Positions 21,047 to 28,876 of a stretch of 64,000 nucleotides of DNA are shown one piece after another. The notes beneath the pieces were generated by a model. It was not told the origin of the DNA, searched no databases, and saw nothing but the letters and a program-made list of their open reading frames with translations. A program made the position numbers and the translations under genes. Within the stretch, counting starts at the first letter, position 1. Each line of letters starts with the position of its first letter. Source of the DNA: Streptomyces sp. PH10-H1 (GTDB taxonomy: Bacteria; Actinomycetota; Actinomycetes; Streptomycetales; Streptomycetaceae); contig NZ_JASISZ010000004.1 of NCBI RefSeq assembly GCF_030063355.1, positions 177,903 through 241,902 of the forward strand, read 5' to 3'.

Positions 21047-21075
21047 ACGTTATGGCACGGGGTGCCACTCGTAAA
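21047..21075 (-). promoter_or_regulatory. Candidate ccr promoter with an operator palindrome in the spacer
   Basis: On the minus strand TTTACG (21075-21070) and TAACGT (21052-21047) are separated by exactly 17 bases, a good match to a housekeeping -35/-10 arrangement. The spacer contains TGGCACNNNGTGCCA, an inverted repeat. A protein bound there would block the promoter. This puts a leader of about 250 bases before the ccr GTG; I see no gene in 20795-21046. The adjacent TetR protein is an obvious candidate ligand, but nothing proves it. Confidence 0.55.
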
Positions 21076-21129
21076 GACACTGCGTGCCAACAATTTCTCT
21101 CAAGTGTCATCCCGCCGCCACAAACGAGC

Positions 21130-21166
21130 AACAGCGGCCGCCCGGATTGTCCGGGCGGCCGCTGTT
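21130..21166. terminator. Terminator hairpin after the TetR gene
   Basis: A perfect 17-bp inverted repeat (AACAGCGGCCGCCCGGA at 21130-21146, complement at 21150-21166) with a TTG loop. It lies 31 bases past the TetR stop and upstream of the ccr promoter, insulating ccr from TetR transcription. Confidence 0.85.
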
Positions 21167-21197
21167 ATGCACCCTGCGGAGGGTCCTGGGCGGGCGG

Positions 21198-22004
21198 TCA
21201 GCCGCCCCGCAGCGCCTTCTCGATGATGCGCATCACTTCGGCGGGGGAGGCGTCCGTACGCGCCACCGTGACCACGACCTCGCCGGTCTGCGAGGCGGCC
21301 GCGGCCGGCGCCGAAGGCGGCACGGACAGCCGCCCCACCCCTATGCCGGTGCCGAACGTCGCCTTGATCACGTCGAAGGCGTGGTCCAGCTGCGCCTCCA
21401 CGTCCCCCTTGCCGCCGGCCCGCAGCCAGCGCCGCAGCACATGGTTGTGCGCCGCCACCACGGCGGACGCGGCGACCTCCGCGAGCAGCGGGTCGTCGTC
21501 ACCGTCATGGTGGGCCGACTCGTCGAAGTGGCCCAGCAGATAGCGCGTGAACAGCCGTTCGTAGCGGGCCACCGAGGAGATCTCGCGCTCCCGCAGCGTC
21601 GGTACCTCGCGGGTCAGCCGGTACCGCTCGACGGAGACCTCGGGGGCCTCCGCGTACATCCGCAGTACCTCGGTGATGCCGCGGCAGACCGTGTCCAGCG
21701 GGTGCTCCTGGGGTTCCGCGGAGTCGAGGACCGCCTGGACCCGCACCAGGGTGTCGTCGTGATCGGGGAAGATCGCCTCTTCCTTGGACCGGAAGTGGCG
21801 GAAGAACGTCCTGCGGGCCACCCCGGCCGCCGCCGCGATGTCATCGACGGTCGTGGCCTCGTACCCCCGGGACGCGAACAGGTGCATCGCGGACGCCGCC
21901 AGATCCTGCCGCACCCGGTGGCGCTGGGCGGCGGCACGGCGGCCGTTCGCCGTCGCCGAGCCGTCGGCGGTGGTCTTCGTCGCGGATTTGACGGTCTGGG
22001 CCAT
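21198..22004 (-). CDS. TetR family transcriptional regulator
   Basis: 268 residues. The N-terminal HTH is clear: AMHLFASRGYEATTVDDIAA followed by GVARRTFFRHFRSKEEAIF, at residues about 30-75. The C-terminal ligand domain is long and includes SVERYRLTREVPTLREREI; no ligand can be assigned. ATG 22004 (MAQTVK) is preferred; an in-frame ATG at 22022 would add six residues and cannot be excluded. The gene sits between ccr and the 3-hydroxyacyl-CoA dehydrogenase, all on one strand, so control of acyl-CoA genes is a fair inference. Confidence 0.9.
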   Translation of the reverse strand: MAQTVKSATKTTADGSATANGRRAAAQRHRVRQDLAASAMHLFASRGYEATTVDDIAAAAGVARRTFFRHFRSKEEAIFPDHDDTLVRVQAVLDSAEPQEHPLDTVCRGITEVLRMYAEAPEVSVERYRLTREVPTLREREISSVARYERLFTRYLLGHFDESAHHDGDDDPLLAEVAASAVVAAHNHVLRRWLRAGGKGDVEAQLDHAFDVIKATFGTGIGVGRLSVPPSAPAAAASQTGEVVVTVARTDASPAEVMRIIEKALRGG

Positions 22005-22101
22005 ACGTGGAACGTACTCCATGGCCGGGCCGGCGCGGGACGGACGGGGCGGCCGGGACGGGCCTCGCGGGCCCAGCAGACCGCCCCAGCCGCCCTCATG
22101 A

Positions 22102-23916
22102 TCAGCGCCGGGCATACTCGCGGAAGCCGCGGCCCGTCTTGCGGCCCAGGCAGCCCGCCGACACCAGGTGCTCCAGCAGCGGCGAGGGCGCCAGGCCCGG
22201 GTCGCGGAACTCCTTGTGCAGCACCTGCTCGATCGCCAGGGACACATCCAGGCCGACAACGTCCAGCAGCTCGAACGGACCCATCGGGTAACCGCCGCCG
22301 AGCTTCATCGCGGTGTCGATGTCCGCCACCGTCGCGTAGTTCTCCTGGACCATCTTCACCGCGTTGTTCAGGTATGGGAACAGCAGCGCGTTCACGATGA
22401 ACCCGGCCCGGTCCCCGCAGTCCACGGCGTGCTTGCGTACCTTGCCGCACACCTCGCGCACGGTGGCGTGCACATCGTCCTCGGTCAGGACGGTACGGAC
22501 CACCTCGACGAGCTTCATCGCGGGCGCCGGGTTGAAGAAGTGCATCCCGATGACGTCCTGCGGGCGCGAGGTCGCCCTGGCGATGGCGATGACGGGCAGC
22601 GAGGAGGTCGTGGTGGCGAGCACCGCACCCGGTTTGCACACCTCGTCCAGCGCCGTGAAGAGCCGCTGCTTGACGGCGAGATCCTCGGCGACCGCCTCGA
22701 CGGCCAGGTCCACGTCGCCGAAGGCGTCGTACGAGCCGGCCGCCGTCACCCGCGCGACGGCCGCGTCGCGCTGCTCCTGGGTGAGCCGCCCCTTGGCGAC
22801 CGAACGGTCCAGGGACTTGGCCAGCCGGGCGACCGCCTGGTCGGCCTTGTCCTGGGAGCGGGCGGCCAGCACGACGTCATAGCCGGCCTTCGCGAACACC
22901 TCGGCGATACCCGTCGCCATGGTGCCGGATCCGGCGACGCCCACGCTGCGCACGGCCCGGCCCGCGACCGCGGCGTTCCCGTCGTTCGCCGGTGTCGTGG
23001 CGTCGGCGACGACGGTCTCGCTGCCGGGAGCCTCATAGGTGTAGAAACCGCGGCCCGACTTGCGGCCGGACAGCCCGGCGGCGGCCAGCTGCCCCAGGAT
23101 CGGGGCCGGGGCGTGCAGCCGGTCGTGGGACGCCTCGTACATCGCCTCCAGGACGGTCTGCGCGGTGTCGATGCCGATCAGGTCGAGCAGGGCCAGCGGG
23201 CCCATCGGCAGACCGCAGCCGAGCTTCATCGCGGCGTCGATGTCCTCGCGGGTCGCGTACTTCGACTCGTACATCGCGGCGGCCTGGTTGAGATAGCCGA
23301 ACAGCAGGCCGTCGGCGATGAACCCGGGCCGGTCGCCGACCGGGACGGGCTCCTTGCCGAGCGCGCGCACCAGCGTGGTCACCAGCGCGGTCGCCTCGGG
23401 TGAGGTCAGCACGGTGGAGACCACCTCGACCAGCTTCATGGCGGGCGCGGGCGCGAAGAAGTGCAGGCCGAGGACGCGGTCCGGGCGGGAGGTGAGCGAG
23501 GCCAGCCGCGTCACCGACAGGGCGTTGGTGCCCGTCGCGATGATCGCGTCGGGCTTCACGATCTGGTCCAGCGCCTCGAAGACGGCGCGCTTGGCGTCGA
23601 ACTGCTCGTTGACGACCTCGATGACCAGGTCCGCCTCGGCGGCCGCCTGCAGATCGGGGAAGGTACGGAACCGCGCGAGGGTGTCGGCGCGCTCGGCCTC
23701 GGTGATCCGGCCGCGCTCGACGGCGCGTGCCGTCGAATGGTCCAGGGCGGTGACGGCCCGGCGGGCGGCGGCGTCGCTGGTGTCGATGCCGATGACCTCA
23801 TGGCCGGCGCGGGCCATGACCTCGGCGATTCCGGCGCCCATGGTGCCGAGGCCGACGACGGCGACGGTGGGAAGGGCGAGAGTGGGCAGGGGACTACTGC
23901 TGGACGGACGGTCCAT
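22102..23916 (-). CDS. 3-hydroxyacyl-CoA dehydrogenase with two fused dehydrogenase units
   Basis: 604 residues made of two complete 3-hydroxyacyl-CoA dehydrogenase units in tandem. Unit 1 (about 1-300) has VAVVGLGTMGAGIAEVMARA and LGLHFFAPAPAMKLVEVVST; unit 2 (about 310-604) has VGVAGSGTMATGIAEVFAKA and GMHFFNPAPAMKLVEVVRT. Each is followed by its own C-terminal helical domain (GYPMGPFELLDVVGLD in unit 2). Single-unit enzymes are about 285 residues, so this is a duplication-fusion, and both NAD sites look intact. It may make 3-hydroxybutyryl-CoA upstream of crotonyl-CoA and ccr. GGAG seven bases before ATG 23916 supports the start. Confidence 0.9.
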   Translation of the reverse strand: MDRPSSSSPLPTLALPTVAVVGLGTMGAGIAEVMARAGHEVIGIDTSDAAARRAVTALDHSTARAVERGRITEAERADTLARFRTFPDLQAAAEADLVIEVVNEQFDAKRAVFEALDQIVKPDAIIATGTNALSVTRLASLTSRPDRVLGLHFFAPAPAMKLVEVVSTVLTSPEATALVTTLVRALGKEPVPVGDRPGFIADGLLFGYLNQAAAMYESKYATREDIDAAMKLGCGLPMGPLALLDLIGIDTAQTVLEAMYEASHDRLHAPAPILGQLAAAGLSGRKSGRGFYTYEAPGSETVVADATTPANDGNAAVAGRAVRSVGVAGSGTMATGIAEVFAKAGYDVVLAARSQDKADQAVARLAKSLDRSVAKGRLTQEQRDAAVARVTAAGSYDAFGDVDLAVEAVAEDLAVKQRLFTALDEVCKPGAVLATTTSSLPVIAIARATSRPQDVIGMHFFNPAPAMKLVEVVRTVLTEDDVHATVREVCGKVRKHAVDCGDRAGFIVNALLFPYLNNAVKMVQENYATVADIDTAMKLGGGYPMGPFELLDVVGLDVSLAIEQVLHKEFRDPGLAPSPLLEHLVSAGCLGRKTGRGFREYARR

Positions 23917-24092
23917 CGCGAAACTCCAGATGCTGAGGAGACCGCGGCTGCCGGGAGGCGCGCGCGGCTGAGGAGCTGGGTGGAGTCGCGGGCCACAGGA
24001 AAGGGGTACGTGCCCGCATGAGGTGGTTGGCGAGCCCTGTCCCGGGGCCGCGCCGCGATGGTGCCGAACCGACGTGATGTGCTGCGTACTGC

Positions 24093-24117
24093 ATTGCTGC
24101 GCAATTGCTGCGTAATT
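24093..24117 (-). promoter_or_regulatory. Two overlapping palindromes upstream of the hydroxyacyl-CoA dehydrogenase gene
   Basis: ATTGC-TGC-GCAAT at 24093-24105 is a perfect palindrome with a 3-base centre, directly followed by the one-mismatch palindrome AATTGCTGCGTAATT at 24103-24117. The AT-rich stretch stands out and lies about 180 bases upstream of the start. It looks like a double operator in a promoter region. Confidence 0.4.
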
Positions 24118-24228
24118 GGTGGGTACTGCGGGTCGAGCTGTGCACGACGGCTGCGTCACCAGGCTGCCGTGCACGTTGGTCTGAGGGTAACCGGCCGGTA
24201 ACCTACGCGCCAGACCACCGCCCATGTG

Positions 24229-24247
24229 ATCTGTACCGCGTACAGAT
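24229..24247 (+). promoter_or_regulatory. 19-bp operator-like palindrome before the HEAT-repeat gene
   Basis: ATCTGTAC-CGC-GTACAGAT is a perfect 8-bp-arm palindrome around a 3-base centre, ending 22 bases before the GTG at 24270. A short leader places it over the likely transcription start, fitting a repressor site. Confidence 0.5.
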
Positions 24248-24269
24248 GAGCGCGCCGTAGGCTGTGCGG

Positions 24270-24800
24270 GTGGATTCCGCAGCGCGCGACGAACTGGCCG
24301 GCGTACTCACTGAACCTGGGCAGACACTGGAAGCCAGGGAGGCCGCCGCCGTGGCGCTGGCCGGCACCGGTGACCGGCGGGCGTTCGAGACCCTCGCCCT
24401 GCTGCTCAACTACCGGGAGCCGGCCCGCGCCCTGACCGCCGCGCGCGCCCTGGCCCGGCTGGGCGACCCGCGCACCGCGCGGACCGCCGCCGCGCTGGCG
24501 ACCAACCCGCTCCGGGTCGCCTACGCCGTCCAGCCGATCCGGCTGCTGGTCGAACTGCGGGCCCCGGAATCCGTCCCCGCGCTCATCGAGACCCTGGACC
24601 GGCTGCTGGCCGAAGAGGCCCTCGGCTGGGACGCCGTCCCCGCCTGCGTGGAGGGGCTGGGCGAACTCGGCGACGCCCGGGCGGTGACCGTACTGCGCGC
24701 CGCGTGCGCCCACCCCCGCCTGCGGACCGCCGCCCGGGCGGCCCTGACCCGGATCGGCTACCAGGAAGCCGGCGAGGACGGCGGCGTACCGCGCACGTAG
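24270..24800 (+). CDS. HEAT-repeat domain protein
   Basis: About 176 residues of short paired helices: LEAREAAAVALAGTGDRRAF, ALTAARALARLGDPRTARTA, and APESVPALIETLDRLLAEEA followed by LGELGDARAVTVLRAACAHP. Each unit has the Leu/Ala-rich and Gly-Asp-x-Arg turn pattern of HEAT/PBS-lyase-type repeats, which normally serve as protein-binding scaffolds. No catalytic residues are apparent. I place the start at GTG 24270, eight bases after TAGG; GTG 24264 is the alternative. The 3' end overlaps the convergent acetyltransferase gene by 43 bases. Confidence 0.75.
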   Translation: MDSAARDELAGVLTEPGQTLEAREAAAVALAGTGDRRAFETLALLLNYREPARALTAARALARLGDPRTARTAAALATNPLRVAYAVQPIRLLVELRAPESVPALIETLDRLLAEEALGWDAVPACVEGLGELGDARAVTVLRAACAHPRLRTAARAALTRIGYQEAGEDGGVPRT

Positions 24801-25294
24801 CGCACCTCGCGCAGGGACACCTCGTCGTAGTCCTCCAGCTGCTCGGCGCCGTCACGGACGAAGCCGGCCTTCTCGTAGAAGCGGCGGGCGGGCGCGTTGT
24901 CGGCCAGGACCCACAGCCGCACGCGCCGGAAGCCGCGGTCCGCCGCGCGCGTCAGGACCGCCCCGACGAGCGCGCGGCCGGCGCCGGTGCCGATCAGGTC
25001 GGGGCGGACGTAGATCGCGTACAGCTCGCCGTCCCCGGGCTCGGCGTCCTCGCCGCGGTACGGGCCGTGGCTCGCCCAGCCGGTGACCTCGGCGCCGTCG
25101 GCCGAAACCAGGTTCTCCACCCGGCCGGTGTCGTTCTCGAACCATGCGCGGCGCCGGGCCGCGTCCGCCGCGACCGTCATCGCGTCGAGGCAGGGCTGCG
25201 GCACGATGCCCGCGTAGGCGCGCTGCCAGCCATGCACCCGTATCGCGGAAACGGCCTCGATATCGCCGCCGGTCATCACCCGAATTTCGGTCAT
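24758..25294 (-). CDS. GNAT family N-acetyltransferase
   Basis: 178 residues. Acetyl-CoA-binding fold elements in order: IRVMTGGDIEAVSAIRVHGW at the start, YAIYVRPDLIGTGAGRALVG (motif A with the Q/RxxGxG/A-like loop TGAGRA) near residue 95, and LWVLADNAPARRFYEKAGF (motif B) near residue 128. The acceptor substrate is unknown. The ATG at 25294 begins MTEIRV, a typical GNAT beta-1 start. Confidence 0.87.
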   Translation of the reverse strand: MTEIRVMTGGDIEAVSAIRVHGWQRAYAGIVPQPCLDAMTVAADAARRRAWFENDTGRVENLVSADGAEVTGWASHGPYRGEDAEPGDGELYAIYVRPDLIGTGAGRALVGAVLTRAADRGFRRVRLWVLADNAPARRFYEKAGFVRDGAEQLEDYDEVSLREVRYVRGTPPSSPASW

Positions 25295-25416
25295 GAGCAG
25301 GAGGCTAGAGCAGCGACAGCCGGGTGGGTCCACTGACTCGTTGAGCATTGGGCGGGCGTCCAGCCTCGTTCCGGCGGGAGGGCGTGCCTGTGTACTGCAA
25401 CTGGTACCTGGCCACG

Positions 25417-25660
25417 ATGAAGCGCACCAACGTCTACGCCCGACGCGGACGATCTCGCTCTGATCAAGGCGGGGGCCGCCGGTAAGGGCATCAGTGAGGC
25501 CGAGATCATCCGTGCGGCCGTCCACCGTGCCGCACTCGTGCAGCGGACCCGGGACGAGCCGTTCATCACCGAGACCTTCGACCTCGGCGGACCGGTGACC
25601 CATGAGGACATTCGTGCGATCCGGTGTTCCGCGTTCCGGCTGCTCCCGGACGACCTGTAG
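25417..25660 (+). pseudogene. Ribbon-helix-helix (CopG-like) antitoxin gene with a one-base frameshift
   Basis: From ATG 25417 the frame reads MKRTNVYA and then breaks. Removing one C from the CCC run at 25439-25441 continues it as DADDLALIKAGAAGKGISEA then EIIRAAVHRAAL and DEPFITETFDLGGPVTHEDI to a TAG at 25658. This is the layout of actinobacterial RHH antitoxins (80 codons), which are normally followed by a PIN-domain toxin. No PIN gene follows; an SRPBCC gene does. It is an orphan and probably dead, unless the extra C is a sequencing error. The rest of 25295-25732 holds nothing recognisable. Confidence 0.65.
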
Positions 25661-25732
25661 GCCTTTGGTGGCCGTGTCAGCGGGTGTGGTTGGCTTGCCC
25701 GGCACACGCGGACACGTACCGGAGGAGAAGTA

Positions 25733-26182
25733 ATGGCGCAGGTCGAGGCCACCACCCAGCGGGTCATCGAGGCGGAGCCGGAGCGGGTGTACGACGCTCT
25801 CGCGGACTACGCGGGCACGAGGAAGACGCTGCTCCCCGAGCAGTTCAGCGAGTACGAGGTCCGCGAGGGCGGCAGCGGCGTCGGCACGGTCGTGCACTGG
25901 AAGCTGCAGGCCACCAGCAAGCGCGTCCGTGACTGCCTCTTCGACGTCACCGCGCCGACCGCGGGGCAGCTCGTCGAGGCGGATCGCAACTCCTCCATGG
26001 TCACCACCTGGACCGTGACCCCGGCGGGCGAGGGCCGCTCCAAGGTCGTCTCCGCCACCACCTGGGACGGCGCAGGCGGCATCGGCGGCTTCTTCGAGCG
26101 GACCTTCGCCCCCAAGGGCCTCGGCAGGATCTACGACGCGGTGCTCGCCAAGCTGGCCGCCGAGGTCGAGTCCGGGAAGTAG
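25733..26182 (+). CDS. SRPBCC family protein
   Basis: 149 residues with the START/Bet v1-like pattern: TQRVIEAEPERVYDALADYA at the N-terminus, the central strands GTVVHWKLQATSKRVRDCLF and TTWTVTPAGEGRSKV, and a C-terminal helix GRIYDAVLAKLAAEVE. The fold encloses a hydrophobic pocket for lipids or polyketides; no specific ligand is suggested. A strong GGAGGAG precedes the ATG by about five bases. Confidence 0.85.
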   Translation: MAQVEATTQRVIEAEPERVYDALADYAGTRKTLLPEQFSEYEVREGGSGVGTVVHWKLQATSKRVRDCLFDVTAPTAGQLVEADRNSSMVTTWTVTPAGEGRSKVVSATTWDGAGGIGGFFERTFAPKGLGRIYDAVLAKLAAEVESGK

Positions 26183-26312
26183 CCCCTTCCGGCTGGGTCG
26201 TTCACTGGTACGGGTGGTTCTGCATCGCTGCGGAGAATCGTCGCGCTGGCTCGTCGTTGTCGCTTAATGCGGGAAATGGGCGACGAGTCAGGCGCGACGA
26301 GGGGAGCGGCAC

Positions 26313-28802
26313 GTGGGCGGTACCACTCTGGCCGAATTGGCCGGGAGGTCCGGACGGGCCGAACCGGCGGCCGACGGGACGCAATCACCCGGCTCGTCCG
26401 GCGCGAAAGCACCCGGCGCGGAGTCACCCGGCACGGACGCGCCCAGTGCGGCCGGCCCGTCCGGCCCGTCCGGCCCGTCCGGCTCGGCCACCGGCATTCC
26501 GCCGGCCGATCTGACCCCGCGCAGAGTGCGGCTGGTCTTCCTCGGCCTGATGCTCGCGCTGCTGTTCGCCGCGCTCGACCAGATGATCGTGGCGACCGCG
26601 CTCCCGAAGATCGTCGGAGAGCTGCACGGCCTGGAGAAGATGTCCTGGGCCGTCACCGCCTATCTGCTGGCGTCGACCATCGGCCTGCCGATCTACGGCA
26701 AGCTCGGTGACCTCTTCGGCCGCAAGCGGGTCTTCCAGTTCGCGATCATCGTCTTCGTCCTCGGCTCCGCGCTGGCCGGCTGGTCGCGCACCATGGACGA
26801 GCTGATCGCCTTCCGCGCGGTGCAGGGCGTCGGCGGCGGCGGGCTCATGATCGGCGTGCAGGCGATCATGGCGGACATCGTCCCGCCGCGTGAACGCGGC
26901 CGCTACATGGGCCTGATCGGCGCCGCCTACGGAGTGGCCTCCGTCGCCGGACCCCTGCTCGGCGGCTTCTTCACCGACCACACCTCGTGGCGCTGGTGCT
27001 TCTACATCAATGTGCCGTTCGGCCTGCTGACGCTCGCCCTCATCACCGTCGTCCTGCGGCTGCCCAGGCCCACGATCCGGTCCCGCCTCGACGTACTCGG
27101 CGCGCTGCTGCTCGCGGCCGGTTCCACCTGCCTGGTCCTGCTCACCAGCTGGGGCGGCACCACGTACGCCTGGCGCTCGGAGACGATCATCGGGCTCGGC
27201 GCGGGCGCCCTCGCCAGCGCCGTGCTGTTCGTCCTGACCGAACATTTCGCGGCCGAACCCGTCATCCCGCTGCGGCTGTTCCGCGACGGCATCTTCAATG
27301 TCACCGCACTGGTCGGCGCGGTCGTAGGGGTCGCGCTCTTCGGCGCCGCCAGCTATCTGCCGACCTTCCTGCAGATGGTCGACGGCGCGAGCGCCACCGG
27401 CTCCGGGCTGCTGATGCTCCCGATGATGCTCGGTGTCGTCCTCGCCTCGGTCGCCTCCGGCCAGCTGATCAGCAGGACCGGCCGCTACAAGATCTTCCCG
27501 CTGCTCGGCGGCGCGCTCTCCGCGCTGGGCATGTGGCTGCTGTCGCTGCTGGACACCGGCACGTCCCGGATGGAGTACAGCGCCTTCATGGCCGTACTCG
27601 GACTCGGCATCGGGCTCGTCCTGCCGGTCCTGGTGCTCGCCGTGCAGAACTCGGTGCGGCCGGCCGACATCGGCGCCGCCACCAGCGCCAACAACTACTT
27701 CCGGCAGATCGGCGGTTCCGTCGGCGCGGCCGTCTTCGGCACCCTCTTCGCCAACCGGCTGGCCGACCGGCTCGCCGTCGAACTGCCGCGCGGCGCGCAC
27801 CTCCCGGACCCGGAATCGATCACCCCGCAGCTGGTGCACGCGATGCCCGCCGCGCTGCGCGACGGCTACGTCCAGGCGTACGCCCAGGCCATGCCGCGGA
27901 TCTTCCTGTACCTCGTGCCGGTGCTCGTCCTCGGCTTCCTGCTCGCTTTCCTCCTGAAGGAGAAACCCCTGGTGACCCAGCATGGTCCCGTCTCCGATCC
28001 CGCCGTCCCCGCCGCCCGCACCGGCGCCAGGACCGCCGACGCCGGGGGCGTCCCGGTCTGCGGCACGGTCCAGCATTCCGACGGCACCTCGGTGGGGAGG
28101 GCCGCGCTCACCCTGATCGATGTCACCGGCCGGCAGATCGGCCGCGGGGCGACCGGCGAGGACGGACGGTACGCGCTGAGCACCCCGGGCACCGGCAGCT
28201 ACGTACTGATCGCCGCCGCGGGCGGCCACCAGCCGCAGGCCGTCAGCGTGACGGTCGGGAACCGGCCGGTCGAACTGGACGTGGTGCTCGGCGGCGCGGG
28301 ACGGCTGGCCGGCACCGTGCACACCTCGGACGGCACCCCGGTCCGCGACGCCATCGTGACGCTGACGGATGTACGCGGCGACGTGGTCTCCAGCACCCGC
28401 AGCGCACGCGAGGGCGGCTACGTACTGTCCGAGCTGGTGGCGGGCGAGTACACGCTGGCCGCCAGCGCCCCGGCCTACCGCCCCGCCGCGCTGCCGGTCT
28501 CGGTGCAGGCGTCCCGCGAGACCCGGCAGGACGTCGAACTGGCCGGCGGCGCGGTGCTGCGCGGCACCGTACGGGCCCCCGGCGGCCGGGTGGTCGAGGA
28601 CGCCAGGGTCACCCTGCTCGACGCGGCGGGCAATGCGGTGGACTCGGTGACATCGGGCCCCGACGGGCTCTTCCGCTTCGTCGATCTCGCGGCGGGCGAG
28701 TACACCGTGATCGCCGCCGGATACCCGCCGGTGGCCACCGTCCTCCAGATCGCAGGGGGCGGGCGCACCGAACGCGATCTGCAGCTCGGCCACGAGGACT
28801 GA
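26313..28802 (+). CDS. DHA2-type MFS transporter with C-terminal carboxypeptidase-regulatory-like domains
   Basis: 829 residues. An N-terminal Ala/Gly/Pro/Ser-rich cytoplasmic tail of about 65 residues (repeated [10 protein letters not shown]) precedes about 14 membrane segments with the drug:H+ antiporter signatures [20 protein letters not shown] and [16 protein letters not shown]. The transporter ends near residue 550 ([10 protein letters not shown]). It is followed by three beta-sandwich repeats at about 580-650, 660-735 and 745-825, each with the pattern GTVxxxDGxxVxxAxVTLxD...GxYxLxxxxxGxYxLxxxAxGY (carboxypeptidase regulatory/Cna-B-like). GTG 26313 follows GGGGAG. Export of a drug-like compound is inferred from family; what the added domains bind is unknown. 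Confidence 0.88.
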   Translation: MGGTTLAELAGRSGRAEPAADGTQSPGSSGAKAPGAESPGTDAPSAAGPSGPSGPSGSATGIPPADLTPRRVRLVFLGLMLALLFAALDQMIVATALPKIVGELHGLEKMSWAVTAYLLASTIGLPIYGKLGDLFGRKRVFQFAIIVFVLGSALAGWSRTMDELIAFRAVQGVGGGGLMIGVQAIMADIVPPRERGRYMGLIGAAYGVASVAGPLLGGFFTDHTSWRWCFYINVPFGLLTLALITVVLRLPRPTIRSRLDVLGALLLAAGSTCLVLLTSWGGTTYAWRSETIIGLGAGALASAVLFVLTEHFAAEPVIPLRLFRDGIFNVTALVGAVVGVALFGAASYLPTFLQMVDGASATGSGLLMLPMMLGVVLASVASGQLISRTGRYKIFPLLGGALSALGMWLLSLLDTGTSRMEYSAFMAVLGLGIGLVLPVLVLAVQNSVRPADIGAATSANNYFRQIGGSVGAAVFGTLFANRLADRLAVELPRGAHLPDPESITPQLVHAMPAALRDGYVQAYAQAMPRIFLYLVPVLVLGFLLAFLLKEKPLVTQHGPVSDPAVPAARTGARTADAGGVPVCGTVQHSDGTSVGRAALTLIDVTGRQIGRGATGEDGRYALSTPGTGSYVLIAAAGGHQPQAVSVTVGNRPVELDVVLGGAGRLAGTVHTSDGTPVRDAIVTLTDVRGDVVSSTRSAREGGYVLSELVAGEYTLAASAPAYRPAALPVSVQASRETRQDVELAGGAVLRGTVRAPGGRVVEDARVTLLDAAGNAVDSVTSGPDGLFRFVDLAAGEYTVIAAGYPPVATVLQIAGGGRTERDLQLGHED

Positions 28803-28827
28803 CACGAGGACTGAGCATGAGGACTGA
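28791..28827. repeat. Three tandem copies of the terminal 12 bases of the MFS gene
   Basis: CACGAGGACTGA (the last three codons plus stop) at 28791-28802 is repeated at 28803-28814 and, as GCATGAGGACTGA, at 28815-28827. The first copy supplies the real stop. The gap to the next, convergent gene is only 74 bases. Confidence 0.85.
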
Positions 28828-28876
28828 GACGGAGGGCGCGGGCTGCCGGGCCGGCGCCGGCCGGGGGTCCGGCGGG

